A stretch of 64,000 nucleotides of DNA from Symbiodinium sp. CCMP2592 (Eukaryota; Sar; Dinophyceae; Suessiales; Symbiodiniaceae), in NCBI GenBank assembly GCA_905221615.1, contig CAJNDT010003112.1, positions 221,001-285,000 on the forward strand, read 5' to 3'. The position numbers and the translations under genes are program-made. The notes beneath the pieces were generated by a model. The model made no database searches, was not told the origin of the DNA, and saw only the letters and a program-made list of their open reading frames with translations. This document shows positions 46,201 to 55,658 of this stretch, in pieces. Each line of letters starts with the position of its first letter. The stretch's first letter is position 1.

Positions 46201-49200
46201 TAGATCTTTGGTTGAGATCTGTAGGACCCTCTGAGGCTGATTATCTTGCCTTGTCTGTGTGGCGGCTAAAGCTTCAGCAGGATCCAGGGGTCAGAGTTTA
46301 GGTCTGGAAGCTTGCGACTTAGGTTTTGGAGCACGGGTCAGGGTCTGGAGCCAGAAGTGTAGTTTTCACGGTGAGGTAATTTCTTGTGACCTCGTGGAGG
46401 GCAGGGCTTTCAGGTCAAGTCTCTGATTCTAGATTAGAAATTACTTTAGGCGCTGAACTAATTGCCTATACTAGTTTGGGGGTTCATTTACACGATTTTG
46501 GGGCTCCATTATACAATAACCATAGTACAATGCCCCAGCACCCGATTCTAGTGATTCAGGCCCCGGCGCGTTATACCACTCCAGCTTGCGAGGTGAAAAA
46601 GAGCCTCGGGGGCGTTTTCTTCCTGGACGAGGCCTGTGGCACCCCCTTTGTTGCGAGTTTTGGTAGTTTCGGATTTAAGTGTCTTCTGTAGGGTCAGGTT
46701 TTTGTGTGGGTTTAACATTTTTTTGTGTTTTGTGGTCTGGAGCCAGTAGCCGTAGCGAAACGACATGCACCGTTTGATCGAGTCCTGATGCTGAGAGCAT
46801 ACCGGAGACGCATCATGACGAAACGAGGCCCAAAGGCGCACGGATACGCTAAGACAATATGGCGGCCTAAATAATTACCGTTACTATTTTGGGGGCTCCT
46901 TGCTGTAATTATAGTAGAATGGGCCCCAAACCCAACTCTAATATTGAGGCCCCTATATTTAAGCTAGGACATGCAGTGTTTTCGAAATGCTTACAGTGGC
47001 ACGAGATTTGGGTTCGGCGCTCTACCTTTGGATCCAAACCAACTCTTTACAGGGCTATCCTAGACTCAAGAGATCATCACCTACTGTTTTGTAGGATTTG
47101 GGTCTGAAGGCTCTGGCGCTTGGTACACGCAGGCTTTAAGGTTTAGGGTTTAGGGCCATATCCCCTGCCACGGCTTCCCAAGAGTTTAACATTTCCCCTA
47201 AACCCTGGAAGCCCTGAGCCTTAGACTCTATAAACCCTAAGCCCTAAACGCTCAATCCTAAAGAGTCAGGGATGTGTTTCCAGGCTTATTCGCTGGTGAA
47301 CGGGGAGCGCGACCAGTTTGGCCACGAGGCGGTTGCCACCTGGCGCTGACGAGGCTTAAGATTCAGGTTTAGGGTTTAGGGTTTAGGGTTTAGGGTTTAG
47401 GGCTTAGGGCTTAGGGTTTAGGGTTTAGGGTTTAGGGCTTAGGGCTTAGGGTTTAGGGTTTAGGGTTTGCAGGTGCGGGACTCCAACACCAAAGCTACCC
47501 GACACCCTACTCAACTGTGATCAACTCGGAGTTTCCGAAAATTGGGGGTACCTTGTTTTGGGGTCCTCATAATAAGGATCCTACTATTCAGGGTATTATA
47601 CTAGGGTCCCTTATTTTCGGAAACTCCGAACTGTGTATACAGCCCCGTAAAAACTCCAGAGCAGTCTGGTTCAGAGTTTCTGGTGGCTGGATCGTTTACC
47701 TACCCTAAACCCTAAACCCCTAAGCTTTGGGAAAAAGGAGCTCAAAAACAACAACACTTAAACTTTCAGGGGAGCCCTCCGAGGTCCTAGCTAGCCTTGT
47801 GCCCTGTTTGTGCCAACGGCCATGCGGGCTTCGTGGCAATATCAGTCGAGACATCTGTTGAGCTCCATTGAACAATTAAGGTGAGCCGTACATCCTGCCA
47901 GACTGCACGCAGCATGCTAACCTGTAGCACAGGAAGAAGAGCTGAGCGTTTTGAACTTCCTTAAGGACACCCTCATCAAGGAGATGGAGGACAAACGTGC
48001 AAACTTCGTGGTGGCTCGGCTGCTGTCAGAGCTTATATAGGTAGAGATATGATGAAATAGGGCTATATAGGGCTCCATTTGGCAATTGTTGATCGGATGT
48101 TTGGGGTTCGGATACCAGCAATGAAGACACCCCATGTCGTACATTGAGGTAGGGCTTGCTTGAGTTCAGGCTTTCGGGTTCAGTGTAGTCAAACAATGCT
48201 TGGGGCGTGAGGGTTTTTGTTTTGGCTTTACAGCTTGGATATCATATAGTTAATTGCCAAACAGCGGGGCATACTTGAGGTTTTCTTTATCATGTTGAAA
48301 CCAGTAACAAATATCCTGCATCATTGGTCCCATGCAATACTCAATAAGATAGTGACCCTGTTTTGAGGTGAACTCCCATCCGAACTTGCGAACTCAAGAC
48401 GGTAAACTATGCAATCGAGTAATTAATCTACTTCATGAATGTTGTATGTCTTGAAGAAGGTGCCTTTCGCCTCACAAACAGGTTCATGCGCCTTTGAAGT
48501 ACATCATGCAATGAACCCTGTAAAGACCACACACACAAAACCTTTGGCAATCCTAAGCCTTACCGCGATGTTTTCTGCAGAGTTTCAGGTGATCTGCGCC
48601 GGCTACGAGGATGAGATGGATGCCTTCTTCGACAGCAATCCTGGGTTCAAGCTCGAAACTCAGAGCTCTTTCTGGTGGTTTTCCAGTTCTGTTTGGTGTT
48701 TTTGCTAAGGTTTGGTTTGTTGATGGCTTTGTGTTTTGGTAAGGCTTTGTTGTTTTGGTCTCGCGTTTTCTGGGGTATGTGGTTGCTGTTAGGTCTAGAG
48801 ATTAGCCGTGGAGGGTGTTGAGACTTGTTGGCGTGAAGTCTTTGGGGTCTTTGGGCTATGGTGAAGGGAATCGCTGCCGTCAGCCTAGCTACCCTAAAGA
48901 CAGGTTCCTCAGCCCATAGTAGCACGGGGAGTGGTTAGAGGGTCCATGCACCCAAGTAGTACTACCAGACACAAATGGCTTGTTGCCATTTGAACCCTCT
49001 GAAAGGTAGACTTTGGGGGCAACAATGCGATACTCAAGATGGCATTTTGATGCCTGTAATATCCCTACTCTTCGGGCACGTGGACCTGTAGGACATGATG
49101 ATACAGTACAGGAAAATTATAGCCACAAGGGCCTGCTCAACCAGTTCTTCAAACACCGGCTTCAGGTTATTGGGCCGTGTTCTCAGAAAACCCAGAGGCT

Positions 49201-52200
49201 TTCATCATCTGTGGTATACTACCGGTTTTTGCCAAGAAGCGTTTTCAGACAAGCCCCAAGCCCCAAGCCCCAAGCTGTAAAGCGGGCAACCTCAAAGCAC
49301 AAGCAACACTTGACACCGAAAGTCTCGGACCCTCATCCCTAAACCAGGACCCAAATCAACTCCGTAAACCTTTGTAGACGCCCTGAACCCCCGGAACCGC
49401 CAAAAGATCCGGGAACCCCTTAAGCCTCAAAACTCTTAGACCCAAGACCCTGACCGTGTGAAGGTCCCGGGTGCCTTTCACCTTCTTCTTCGAGGACACT
49501 GCGTACACGGCTTCACCCAAAGAGAAGAGAGTCAGGGGCCAAAAACACACATAAGCATAAGCATTTTATAGGGATAGCCCTACCTTGATGGGCTTCATTA
49601 CAAGGGGGTTTATATGGGATATCCCTATCCAATTTTTTTCTTCTGTGCTTTTTTGGGGTCCTAGAGTGTCCAGAGTCTCTAAACCCTTACATACATCGAT
49701 CTGAAGGTCTAGGAGTTAGCTTTTGTGGTAATTGCAGCTCTGGATTTATATTTAAGAGGTTCCTGTTTAGGGTTCGTTTAAAACCTGAGATGCTTGCTGA
49801 CGAGGTTTTGGCAGCTCAAGAGGTTTCGACCTTCGGGGTTGTATGAGGTTGAGCGTATGTTTACCGTTTAGGGTTTTTTTTGGGGTTTAGGGTTTAGGGG
49901 TTTAGGGTTTATGAGGGTTTAGGGTTTATGAGGGTTTAGGGTTTAGGGTTTCTAAGGGTTTGGGGTTTAGGGTTTCTCGAAGCCATGGAGTTGAGGGTGT
50001 GGGCGTGTTGAGGGGGTGCTCTGGTGCTGGCGTCTTTAACGCTTCAAGAGCCCCATTATAGGGGCCTTAATAATTGTCAATACTATTGTGGGCTTCCCCC
50101 TTAGGGAAAGCCCCTTACCCTTATGAACGCATCCCGGAACTCTGACGGCCAGTTTGTTCTAGCAGTTTCGCAGATGCCTAAGCCCTGCCGAAAATCCCCT
50201 ACATCTCAATCCGTACACCCCAACATCCTTGTGGACCTTACTTAAAGGATCATGGGACTTAGTAACTACAGTAGAAGCCTAAAAGTTGGAAAACCAATAG
50301 CCTCAATCCTTAAGTGTAATGTATAGGGAATCCCAGCACTATTTGGCCTTAATCCGGTTTCCAACTTTATGGGGTTTGCTATAAATAAGGTAACTGTACT
50401 TATAATTACTTATAACCTCAAGGAGGGGACTTATAACCTTACTTACTAAGTCCCCTGATCCTCCAAGTAGACCCTTGCAAGCCCGGAACCCCTCAGTCTC
50501 GAAATCCCATGTCCCTAAATCCTAAGTATCGAAATCCCAAGTTCAAGTAAGTCCCGAGCCCTAATGTGGGACCCTGATTAAGAAACCTTGGGCCTTTATT
50601 AGGGTTCTGAATATGGATCTTCATAAATATATTGGGGTTATAGGGCCAGGGTTTCTTCATCAGGTTCCTACACTATGCTCCTAACTTCCCTGTTCTGTCT
50701 GATTCTTAGTAGGGAATGGGGGAATGAGCTATGGGGACCTACTAAAAGGGGACCTTAAGGGACTATCATGGGGATCCATTCCCCCTTTCCCTTCTAAGAA
50801 CCAGATACCGTAGAAGCCAGAAAGTTGGAATATGATTATCCTAACCCTTCTATGGTAAATTATAGGGTATCCTACCATGAAACCATATTCCAACTTTCTG
50901 GAGTTCCCTTTAATGTTTCAGGACTACACCTGTCCACAGCTCACGGAGATTGGACTGCTGTCGCTCAAGCCCAAGGCCCTTGAGTCTTCTGCTCGATTTT
51001 TTGGGTTTAGGTTTAGGTTTTAGGGTTTAGGGCTTAGGGTTTAGGGTTTAGGGTTTAGGGTTTAGGGTTTAGGGGTTTAGGGTAGGGTTCAGGGTTTAAG
51101 GTTTAGGGTTTAGGGTTTAGGGTTCAGGGTTTAGGCTTCAGGGGTCTAGTGGTTTAGGGGTTTTGGGGTTTCTGGGATCTTCAGAACTTTTTTATGCTTG
51201 AGTCGAGGGTTACGGTTAATTCTTTAGAGGGTTTGGGGAACCCTAAACCCTAAAACCCTAAACCCTGAACCCTAAACCGTTTGGATTTTTTTGGGGTTCA
51301 GGGCCATGTCGGAACCAAATGCACTCCCCCTGTGGAGACCCGGGAGCCCCGAAAGCCATTCCTGTTTGTGGCTTGAGGGCTTAGGGGTTTAGGGGTTTAG
51401 GGTTTAGGGGTTTAGGGGTTTAGGGTTTAGGGTTTAGGGTTTAGGGGTTTAGGGGTTTAGGGTTTAGGGTTTAGGGGTTTAGGGTTTAGGGTTTAGGGTT
51501 GAGGGTTGAGGGTTTAGGGTTCAGGGGCCCGCGACAAGCTTTCAGAGTAAATCCGCAATGGTTGCGGCAGAAGTGGAGCAACCCCAGCAGGCGATTAGAC
51601 ATAGATTCAGACCACACATGTCGTGGGATCGTGGAAAGATTCAGCAGGGTTTAGTATCCCTATGGTCCAAGTACCCAACAGTCCTATACTCTCCAAAATC
51701 CTAACCTACATAACTACTATCCGAAAACCGAGTACCCAAGTATTGGGTCCTTTGGACCCTTGGGGTATAAGCTTCAGATGGAAAGTCAGATTGTTTGGAT
51801 AATGGCTGCCGCGTGGGAATGAACATGAGGCTGCATCGGGAAGATGTTCGCATCGGACGTGGCTGAACCAAGACATGCCCTTGCAGAGAGATGCTGGTCG
51901 AAGCAGCGCAAAACATTTCGAAGGTGCTGCTGGTCCTTGCAACAGGCCAGGGAAACGACACCAGCATGAAGCGAAGTGCAGCACCTCAGAGACTTGGTGG
52001 CTGTTGCTGCCATGTCCTTCCGCGGCTCAGCTGGCTCAGCTCTTCACGATCTCAGTGACAACCGAACATAACAAAGGCGCGGCTCCTGGCATGTCTCAAG
52101 CCTGTCCCGGAATGCGGAAAGGGTTCAGACTCACGTTTGGGATTTAGCGGATTTAGAGTTCAGGATCAGGGGGGCACTGGCGAACCTAGTCTCAGAGGTG

Positions 52201-54907
52201 ACTCCGCCAAAATGTCAATGTGTCCTCTTCTCTTTTGGAGGTTTGATAAGAGACATATAAGGCCAGTCACAAGACGAGGGTGTAGGTTAAAAACAAAGCC
52301 CAACTCCTCTAGACTAAGCCCTGACCGGTGAGGCTCTGACACCCCCGGCAGACTTGGGCACCTACAACGATGCCATCACTTTGTCCACGGGATGTGCACC
52401 GGCGGCGCAAAGGGTGCTTATAGAGGTTAAGATAGCTGATAGAAAACAAATGCGATACCGAGAGCACCCGAAGCTGTGGATCGCATTATGGTATGAGCTT
52501 GACTCCGCTTTATTACTGGCAAGTGCTTTGACCATAAGCAGCAGGGTTTACGCTTAGGATTCTGTGTGGCAGCCGAAGGGTTCGAGCGGTTTTAGCTTCT
52601 GGGAGTGTGGGGCTTAGTTTTCTCAAACCTTGAACCCCCAAAACCACTCCAACCGTAAACCGCGAAGCCCAACTCCGAAATGGAGTGATTAATGACAGCT
52701 GGGACCCCAATCGTAGGGTAGAAGCTTGAGTTGTTTCTATACAAAGTTATGCTTCAGGGTATGGAATCGTATCATATCTGTAGTAGAATATACCCCAACA
52801 CCCTGTTCCATGTATTAGGGATACTATGTTTCAGATGCTATCCGTATAAAGTGAGGATGCCACAGTAGGGGTCTGCCGCCTCGGCTCCCATGAACTTGGG
52901 CGGGCAAGACATACATGTACATGCTTTTGAGTGCTTGTCAAATTTTTGGGGTCCTTATTATAATACGCACAACTAGTCTCCTTTTGTGGCTAGCTTCAGG
53001 GTTTCGGGTTCCTTATTGCTAGCGGCATATTTGGTGACGCAGAAAACAAACGACATTCAAGAGCATATGCAACCCTAAACCCTAAACCCTTACGAGAATC
53101 TTTCTGGTTTCTCTGAGAACCGAGGCTGCAAGACCCCAGACCCTAAGCCGTTAACCTCGGAGGCCTCACAAGGTGGGATGAAGGTACGTGGGATTAAGGA
53201 TCCCTTACAGTAGAAGCCAGAAAGTTGGAACATGGATTTAGGAGGATTTGTGCTAGGATCCCGTATACTTTACTTTAGGGGCATGAGGATACTAATGTTC
53301 CAACTTTCTGGCTTCTACCATATATGAGGACTCTTATTTGGGAATATCCCACCTACCTTCATCCTACCTTTTGAGGCCCCCGGTAACCCTCAACCCGATC
53401 CCTCAAACAACCCCCCAAACCAATCCAAGGTTGCGAGAAGTTGGAAGACTGTCCCCCGGACAAGGCTCCTCCAAAAATAGTTTTGGGGCTTCAAACAGGG
53501 GTACCCAGACCTTCCAAAACCCCTTAATTAAGGAATATACTAGTAGGATCCTTAATATGATTTAAGGTATATTCCTTAAGGCATTTTGGAAGGTCTGGGT
53601 TCGGGTTCAGGCTTTAGGGCCTTGTCCAGATTGCTCTTCTGTGTAGCCAGTTTTCCGAATTCAGCCCCTGCAAGAAACCAAATTCTACCTATAGTATCCA
53701 TTGTAGTTCCTTTTTGGGGTTACCTTGTAGGATCCTTAATAATATAAAATTGGTTAAACCAAAAAAAGGAAGTACAATGGAGACTATAGGTAAGCCCTGA
53801 AGCTCACGAACCGGTTTTCCCTAGACCCTAGGCCTCAAACGATCGGATTCGCGGGATTGCAATGGTGTCGCTTCTCCGGAGTTTCAGACAACAGCGGATT
53901 CTCTAGAACCCGAAGTAATAGGATCCGGGTTTCTAGGGTTTAGTTTTGTCGTCATAAAAAGGAGCCCCGTTTCTGCGGAATATGGGCCGTTTTAGGGGAG
54001 GGCCTTCTTGGAGGATCAGGGGACTTAGTAAGTCAGGTTATAAGTCCCCTAACTGGGGTTGTAAGTAATTTTAAGTATAGTTGCCTGATTTATAACCCTA
54101 GCTACTAAGTCCCATGATCCTTTAATTAAGTTGGTGCACCTGCGCAAACCCCCCAACCTGTCCACTAGGCGCGGGGCAACGGCCGCGCCGTACGGAACGT
54201 AGTGGAGGCGGGCGAAGAACAGGTGGATTCTGGCATGCCTACGTTGCGATCGACAACCCTACACCCTAAACCCGAGACTCAAAACCCTAATTTCATGGCT
54301 CAGGGCGTAGAGGCTTTTGTGGGGTTTCGGGGTTTAGGCTTCAGAGTTCTGCGCCCTAGACCAAAGCAGAAAGGCGGTAGCGCTCGGTGCTGTATACTTG
54401 TAGCCTCAACGGCGAACCCCTAAGGGTCCATGTGCCCATATAGTATATACGTTGGCCTTAATGTAGTCCCTATATAGGTACTTTGGGGCCCATGTATCTC
54501 TATATGGGTACATGGACCCTTAGGGAACATGAGACCCTCAAAACAAACTTTGGGGTAAAGCGACGCTTTCAACCTCGTCAAGACAGAGACTCCCCACAGC
54601 TCTAAACTCTAGATCCGTAACGGGTAATGAAATCATACCCCTGTGTCCTGATATTCTATACAACGCTTAAGATTTCAAAGCGCCGAACATCCCTGTCCCC
54701 GTGTAGAGATCCCCCATATTTATAGAGCCCTCTAAAGAAAACCTTATCGAACCCTTAACGACATCTTAGCCACAGAGACTCTTAAACCCTAAACCCTAAA
54801 CACTGCAAAGAAACCCCCTTACAGAGAGCCCTGAACGACATCTGCTTGTTTCGAAGGCGGCCATTCGGCAGATGGCTCGCCGGCTGCAGGGAACCCGGGC
54901 GTCCAAG
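41784..54907 (+). CDS. AAA+ module B, CbbX/SpoVK (CFXQ)-like ATPase, multi-exon
   Basis: Second AAA+ domain of the same family as module A, on the same strand. Inferred exons: 41784-~41860, 42481-42500, 42700-42773, 43503-43558, 45856-45930, 46593-46631, 47284-47334, 47966-48013, 48589-48650, 49464-49494, 50922-50975, ~52352-52412, 54169-54207 and 54857-54907. Order of motifs: LDKMVGLASVK, EDMWRRK, Walker A GNPGTGKT in a single exon, DLVAQYVGQTAPK, Walker B GGVFFLDE, AYSLVNGERDQFGHEAV, sensor-1 VVVICAGY, NPGFKSR, the DYTCPQLTEIGLLSLK lid, and GNGRAVRN. Phases agree at nearly all joins, and motifs are intact. It may be a second domain of one huge gene with module A or a separate paralogue. The PPR gene and mobile block in between do not decide this. 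Substrate unknown. Confidence 0.75.
41923..41974. repeat. Interstitial telomere-like run (CCCTAAA)
   Basis: Seven to eight near-perfect CCCTAAA heptamers with occasional CCCCTAAA. Confidence 0.95.
42352..42397. repeat. Interstitial telomere-like run (TTTAGGG)
   Basis: Six TTTAGGG/TTTTAGGG units, opposite in orientation to the run at 41923. Confidence 0.9.
42481..42500 (+). CDS. Module B micro-exon EDMWRRK
   Basis: TTGCAG|GAG acceptor and a 20-bp exon reading EDMWRR plus two bases, then a GC donor (GCCTGTC). Matches DMWRK in module A. Boundaries are inferred from phase. Confidence 0.55.
42700..42773 (+). CDS. Module B exon: Walker A
   Basis: Reads KGQSFHMRFLGNPGTGKT then VVARIV, so the whole P-loop is in one exon, unlike module A. 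Ends in phase 1 before a GA donor (GATCCTC). Confidence 0.85.
43191..43370. repeat. GGT trinucleotide repeat
   Basis: Long (GGT)n/(GGC)n tract in the intron between the exons at 42700 and 43503. It gives poly-Gly, poly-Val and poly-His open frames depending on frame and strand. None is a gene. Confidence 0.95.
43503..43558 (+). CDS. Module B exon: GKLLIALGAI
   Basis: CCAAG|GA acceptor completes Gly, then KLLIALGAISYPERVAIE, followed by a GT donor (GTTGCC). Continues ARIV-G in phase 1. Confidence 0.7.
44288..44410. mobile_element. Fold-back element
   Basis: Arms AAAATATAGGGGCCTTAATA and TTAAGGCCCCCTATATTA. A related half (GCCCCATTATAGGGGCCTTA) occurs at about 50051-50070. Confidence 0.65.
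45083..45172. mobile_element. Fold-back element, family 3 copy b
   Basis: Nearly identical to 16784-16879, differing mainly by a short insertion and a few substitutions. Confidence 0.85.
45360..45468. mobile_element. Fold-back element, family 2 copy b
   Basis: Same arms (GTTTCCGAAAATAGGGG and its inverse) and length (109 bp) as 12788-12896. Central AATAATAGGCTCCTTATTAT. Confidence 0.88.
45856..45930 (+). CDS. Module B exon: YVGQTAPK loop
   Basis: CTGTAG|GTG acceptor; 25 codons, VFNEVARSDLVAQYVGQTAP then KVQKE, and a GC donor. Strong family match. Confidence 0.88.
46593..46631 (+). CDS. Module B exon: Walker B
   Basis: GCGAG|GTG acceptor; VKKSLGGVFFLDE. Walker B FLDE with catalytic Glu, GC donor immediately after, at the same place as module A's intron. 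Confidence 0.85.
46632..47283. other. Module B intron
   Basis: G-rich at its 5' side, CCCTAAA-rich at its 3' side (about 47196-47255). Fold-back-like sequence near 46470-46560 (upstream) and 46887-46970. Confidence 0.45.
47284..47334 (+). CDS. Module B exon: AYSLVNGERDQFGHEAV
   Basis: TTCCAG|GCT acceptor, exactly 17 codons, GC donor (GCCACC). Follows LDE in phase 0. Confidence 0.85.
47367..47468. repeat. Interstitial telomere-like run (TTTAGGG)
   Basis: About 14 heptamers TTTAGGG with some CTTAGGG, near the 5' end of the intron that begins at 47335. Confidence 0.97.
47527..47628. mobile_element. Fold-back element, family 2 copy c
   Basis: CGGAGTTTCCGAAAAT arms with inverted counterpart ATTTTCGGAAACTCCG. 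Core contains ATAAGGATCCTACTATT. Confidence 0.88.
47966..48013 (+). CDS. Module B exon: DTLIKEMEDKRANFVV
   Basis: CTTAAG|GAC acceptor, 16 codons, GC donor (GCTCGG). Continues FGHEAV-DTLIK in phase 0. Confidence 0.85.
48589..48650 (+). CDS. Module B exon: sensor 1 and NPGF
   Basis: TTTCAG|GTG acceptor; VICAGYEDEMDAFF then DSNPGF and two bases of Lys. GC donor (GCTCGA) in phase 2, completed by the next exon's G. Confidence 0.88.
49464..49494 (+). CDS. Module B micro-exon SRVPFTFFFE
   Basis: GTGAAG|G acceptor, 31 bp, completes Lys then SRVPFTFFFE with the conserved Arg. GA donor (GACACT). The split NPGFK|SR is intron-free in module A. Confidence 0.82.
50241..50467. mobile_element. Fold-back element, family 6 copy a, with nested element
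   Basis: Outer arms AGGATCATGGGACTTAGTAA and TTACTAAGTCCCCTGATCCT. Its right half, read in reverse complement, matches the uninterrupted copy at 54010-54122. A family 5 element (50272-50373) interrupts it. Confidence 0.8.
50272..50373. mobile_element. Fold-back element, family 5 copy c (nested)
   Basis: Arms TAGAAGCCTAAAAGTTGGAA and the inverse around TTCCAACTTTAT. Inserted in the family 6 element. Confidence 0.75.
50566..50673. mobile_element. Fold-back element
   Basis: Imperfect arms GGGACCCTGATTAAGAAACC and GGGTTTCTTCATCAGGTTCC; centre ATGGATCTTCATAAATA. Confidence 0.7.
50697..50807. mobile_element. Fold-back element
   Basis: Arms CTGATTCTTAGTAGGGAATG and CCCTTCTAAGAACCAGA. Immediately followed by the family 5 element at 50811. 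Confidence 0.68.
50811..50904. mobile_element. Fold-back element, family 5 copy a
   Basis: Arms TAGAAGCCAGAAAGTTGGAA and TTCCAACTTTCTGGAG. Sits against the acceptor of the exon at 50922. Confidence 0.8.
50922..50975 (+). CDS. Module B exon: lid helix
   Basis: TTTCAG|GAC acceptor; 18 codons, DYTCPQLTEIGLLSLKPK, GC donor. Continues FFFE-DYTC in phase 0. Confidence 0.85.
51003..51526. repeat. Cluster of interstitial telomere-like runs
   Basis: Near-perfect TTTAGGG runs at 51003-51142 and 51374-51526, with CCCTAAA orientation at 51240-51276, so local orientation flips twice. Confidence 0.95.
52352..52412 (+). CDS. Module B exon: TYNDAITLSTGC (tentative)
   Basis: GGCAG| acceptor; DLGTYNDAITLSTGC, resembling the helix-STTGC segment that follows the lid in related proteins. 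GT donor near 52412 is the likeliest end. Start phase not proven. Confidence 0.45.
53211..53320. mobile_element. Fold-back element, family 5 copy b
   Basis: Arms TAGAAGCCAGAAAGTTGGAA and TTCCAACTTTCTGGCTTCTA; centre TGCTAGGATCCCGTATAC. Confidence 0.85.
53504..53599. mobile_element. Fold-back element
   Basis: Arms CCCAGACCTTCCAAAA and TTTTGGAAGGTCTGGG, perfect over 16 bp, with further pairing; core GTAGGATCCTTAATATGATT. Confidence 0.82.
53686..53792. mobile_element. Fold-back element, family 1 copy b
   Basis: Arms TACCTATAGTATCCATTG and CAATGGAGACTATAGGTA; core GTAGGATCCTTAATAATATA. Pair of 7155-7267. Confidence 0.85.
54010..54122. mobile_element. Fold-back element, family 6 copy b
   Basis: GGATCAGGGGACTTAGTAAG left arm and CTACTAAGTCCCATGATCC right arm, uninterrupted. 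Shows what 50241-50467 looked like before insertion. Confidence 0.82.
54169..54207 (+). CDS. Module B exon: sensor-2 helix
   Basis: CACTAG|GCG acceptor; 13 codons, ARGNGRAVRNVVE, GC donor. Equivalent to 17451 in module A but with a different start phase. Confidence 0.83.
54421..54522. mobile_element. Fold-back element
   Basis: Arms TAAGGGTCCATGTGCCCATA and TATGGGTACATGGACCCTTA. Related arms occur at 7500-7670. Confidence 0.8.
54857..54907 (+). CDS. Module B exon: basic C-terminal helix
   Basis: CGAAG|GCG acceptor; 17 codons, AAIRQMARRLQGTRASK, GC donor. Continues RNVVE-AAIRQ in phase 0. Further exons probably follow but were not identified. Confidence 0.75.
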
Positions 54908-55658
54908 GCGGCCGAAGATTCTCTGAGGTCGCATGGTATAGGGTTTAGGCTCGTTCCGTTTCGGTCTAAATTCAGCTTTGCAAGGCTTTGTATAGGGTTT
55001 TAGAAAGGTTCCTCAGATTATTCAAGCTCTGTTTTTGGGCTTTGAGGTTGCAGGGGTCTCAGAGACGGTTTTCAAGTTTTCGGTCCGTTTTTTTAGTTTT
55101 CCAAATAGCCTGACAGAGCATTGTGGGAGGGTTCTGGGGGTTTTAGAGGGTTTACGGGTCCAAGAGTTCTTTTTCTTAGCAAAGGGAAGACACAGAACAC
55201 ACGAGACAACAGACCCAGAGACCGCAGACCACCGTGGCACCACAGGTCACCGTGACAGGAGCACGATTTTGTGAGGCGATTTTCACGGCGTAGCACAAGG
55301 ATGGTAGAGTACACGAGCACGGGATTGTGGCAGGAGCATCCCCTTGTACTTTACCATGCTTACGGCGACGCGGCAGGACTTTCCCCGTGCAGGATTCTGG
55401 CTAGAACGCGATGTCATTCGAACATGTGCATGTGGTGCAGCGGGAGCCGCGGAAGTGACGCATTCCCGCCAAATTCGGGCCCATTCCCCCGGCCCTTGAG
55501 GTTTCACGTAAGATTCCCAGTTTAGGCTACCGCGCAGCTTGGGCAACAAAGATGCAGTCATAGTCGGAACATTGTCGGGAAACAAGCGTCCGGACCACTG
55601 ACACAATTTGGTCTTGAGGATGGCAAAATATGGCGCCCCAGCCTGCCATGCCCTCTGA
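54908..55658. other. Intron or 3' region of module B
   Basis: G-rich telomere-like sequence to about 55000, then mixed sequence with short open frames on both strands. No recognisable exon. Confidence 0.35.

Larger units (their letters stand above)
49495..50921. other. Module B intron packed with fold-back elements
   Basis: Contains a small palindrome at about 49563-49632, TTTAGGG runs at 49870-49976, and fold-backs at 50241-50467 (with a nested insertion), 50566-50673, 50697-50807 and 50811-50904. The last ends 17 bp before the acceptor. Confidence 0.6.
50976..54168. other. Module B intron region
   Basis: TTTAGGG runs at 51003-51142 and 51374-51526 with a short opposite-orientation run at 51240-51276. 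Fold-backs at 53211-53320, 53504-53599, 53686-53792 and 54010-54122. One likely exon at about 52352. Open frames around 51700-52150 have no recognised motif. Confidence 0.5.

Noticed and set aside
47367-47468. Chromosome end (true telomere)
   Set aside because: Confirmed exons lie on both sides, and neighbouring runs have both orientations.
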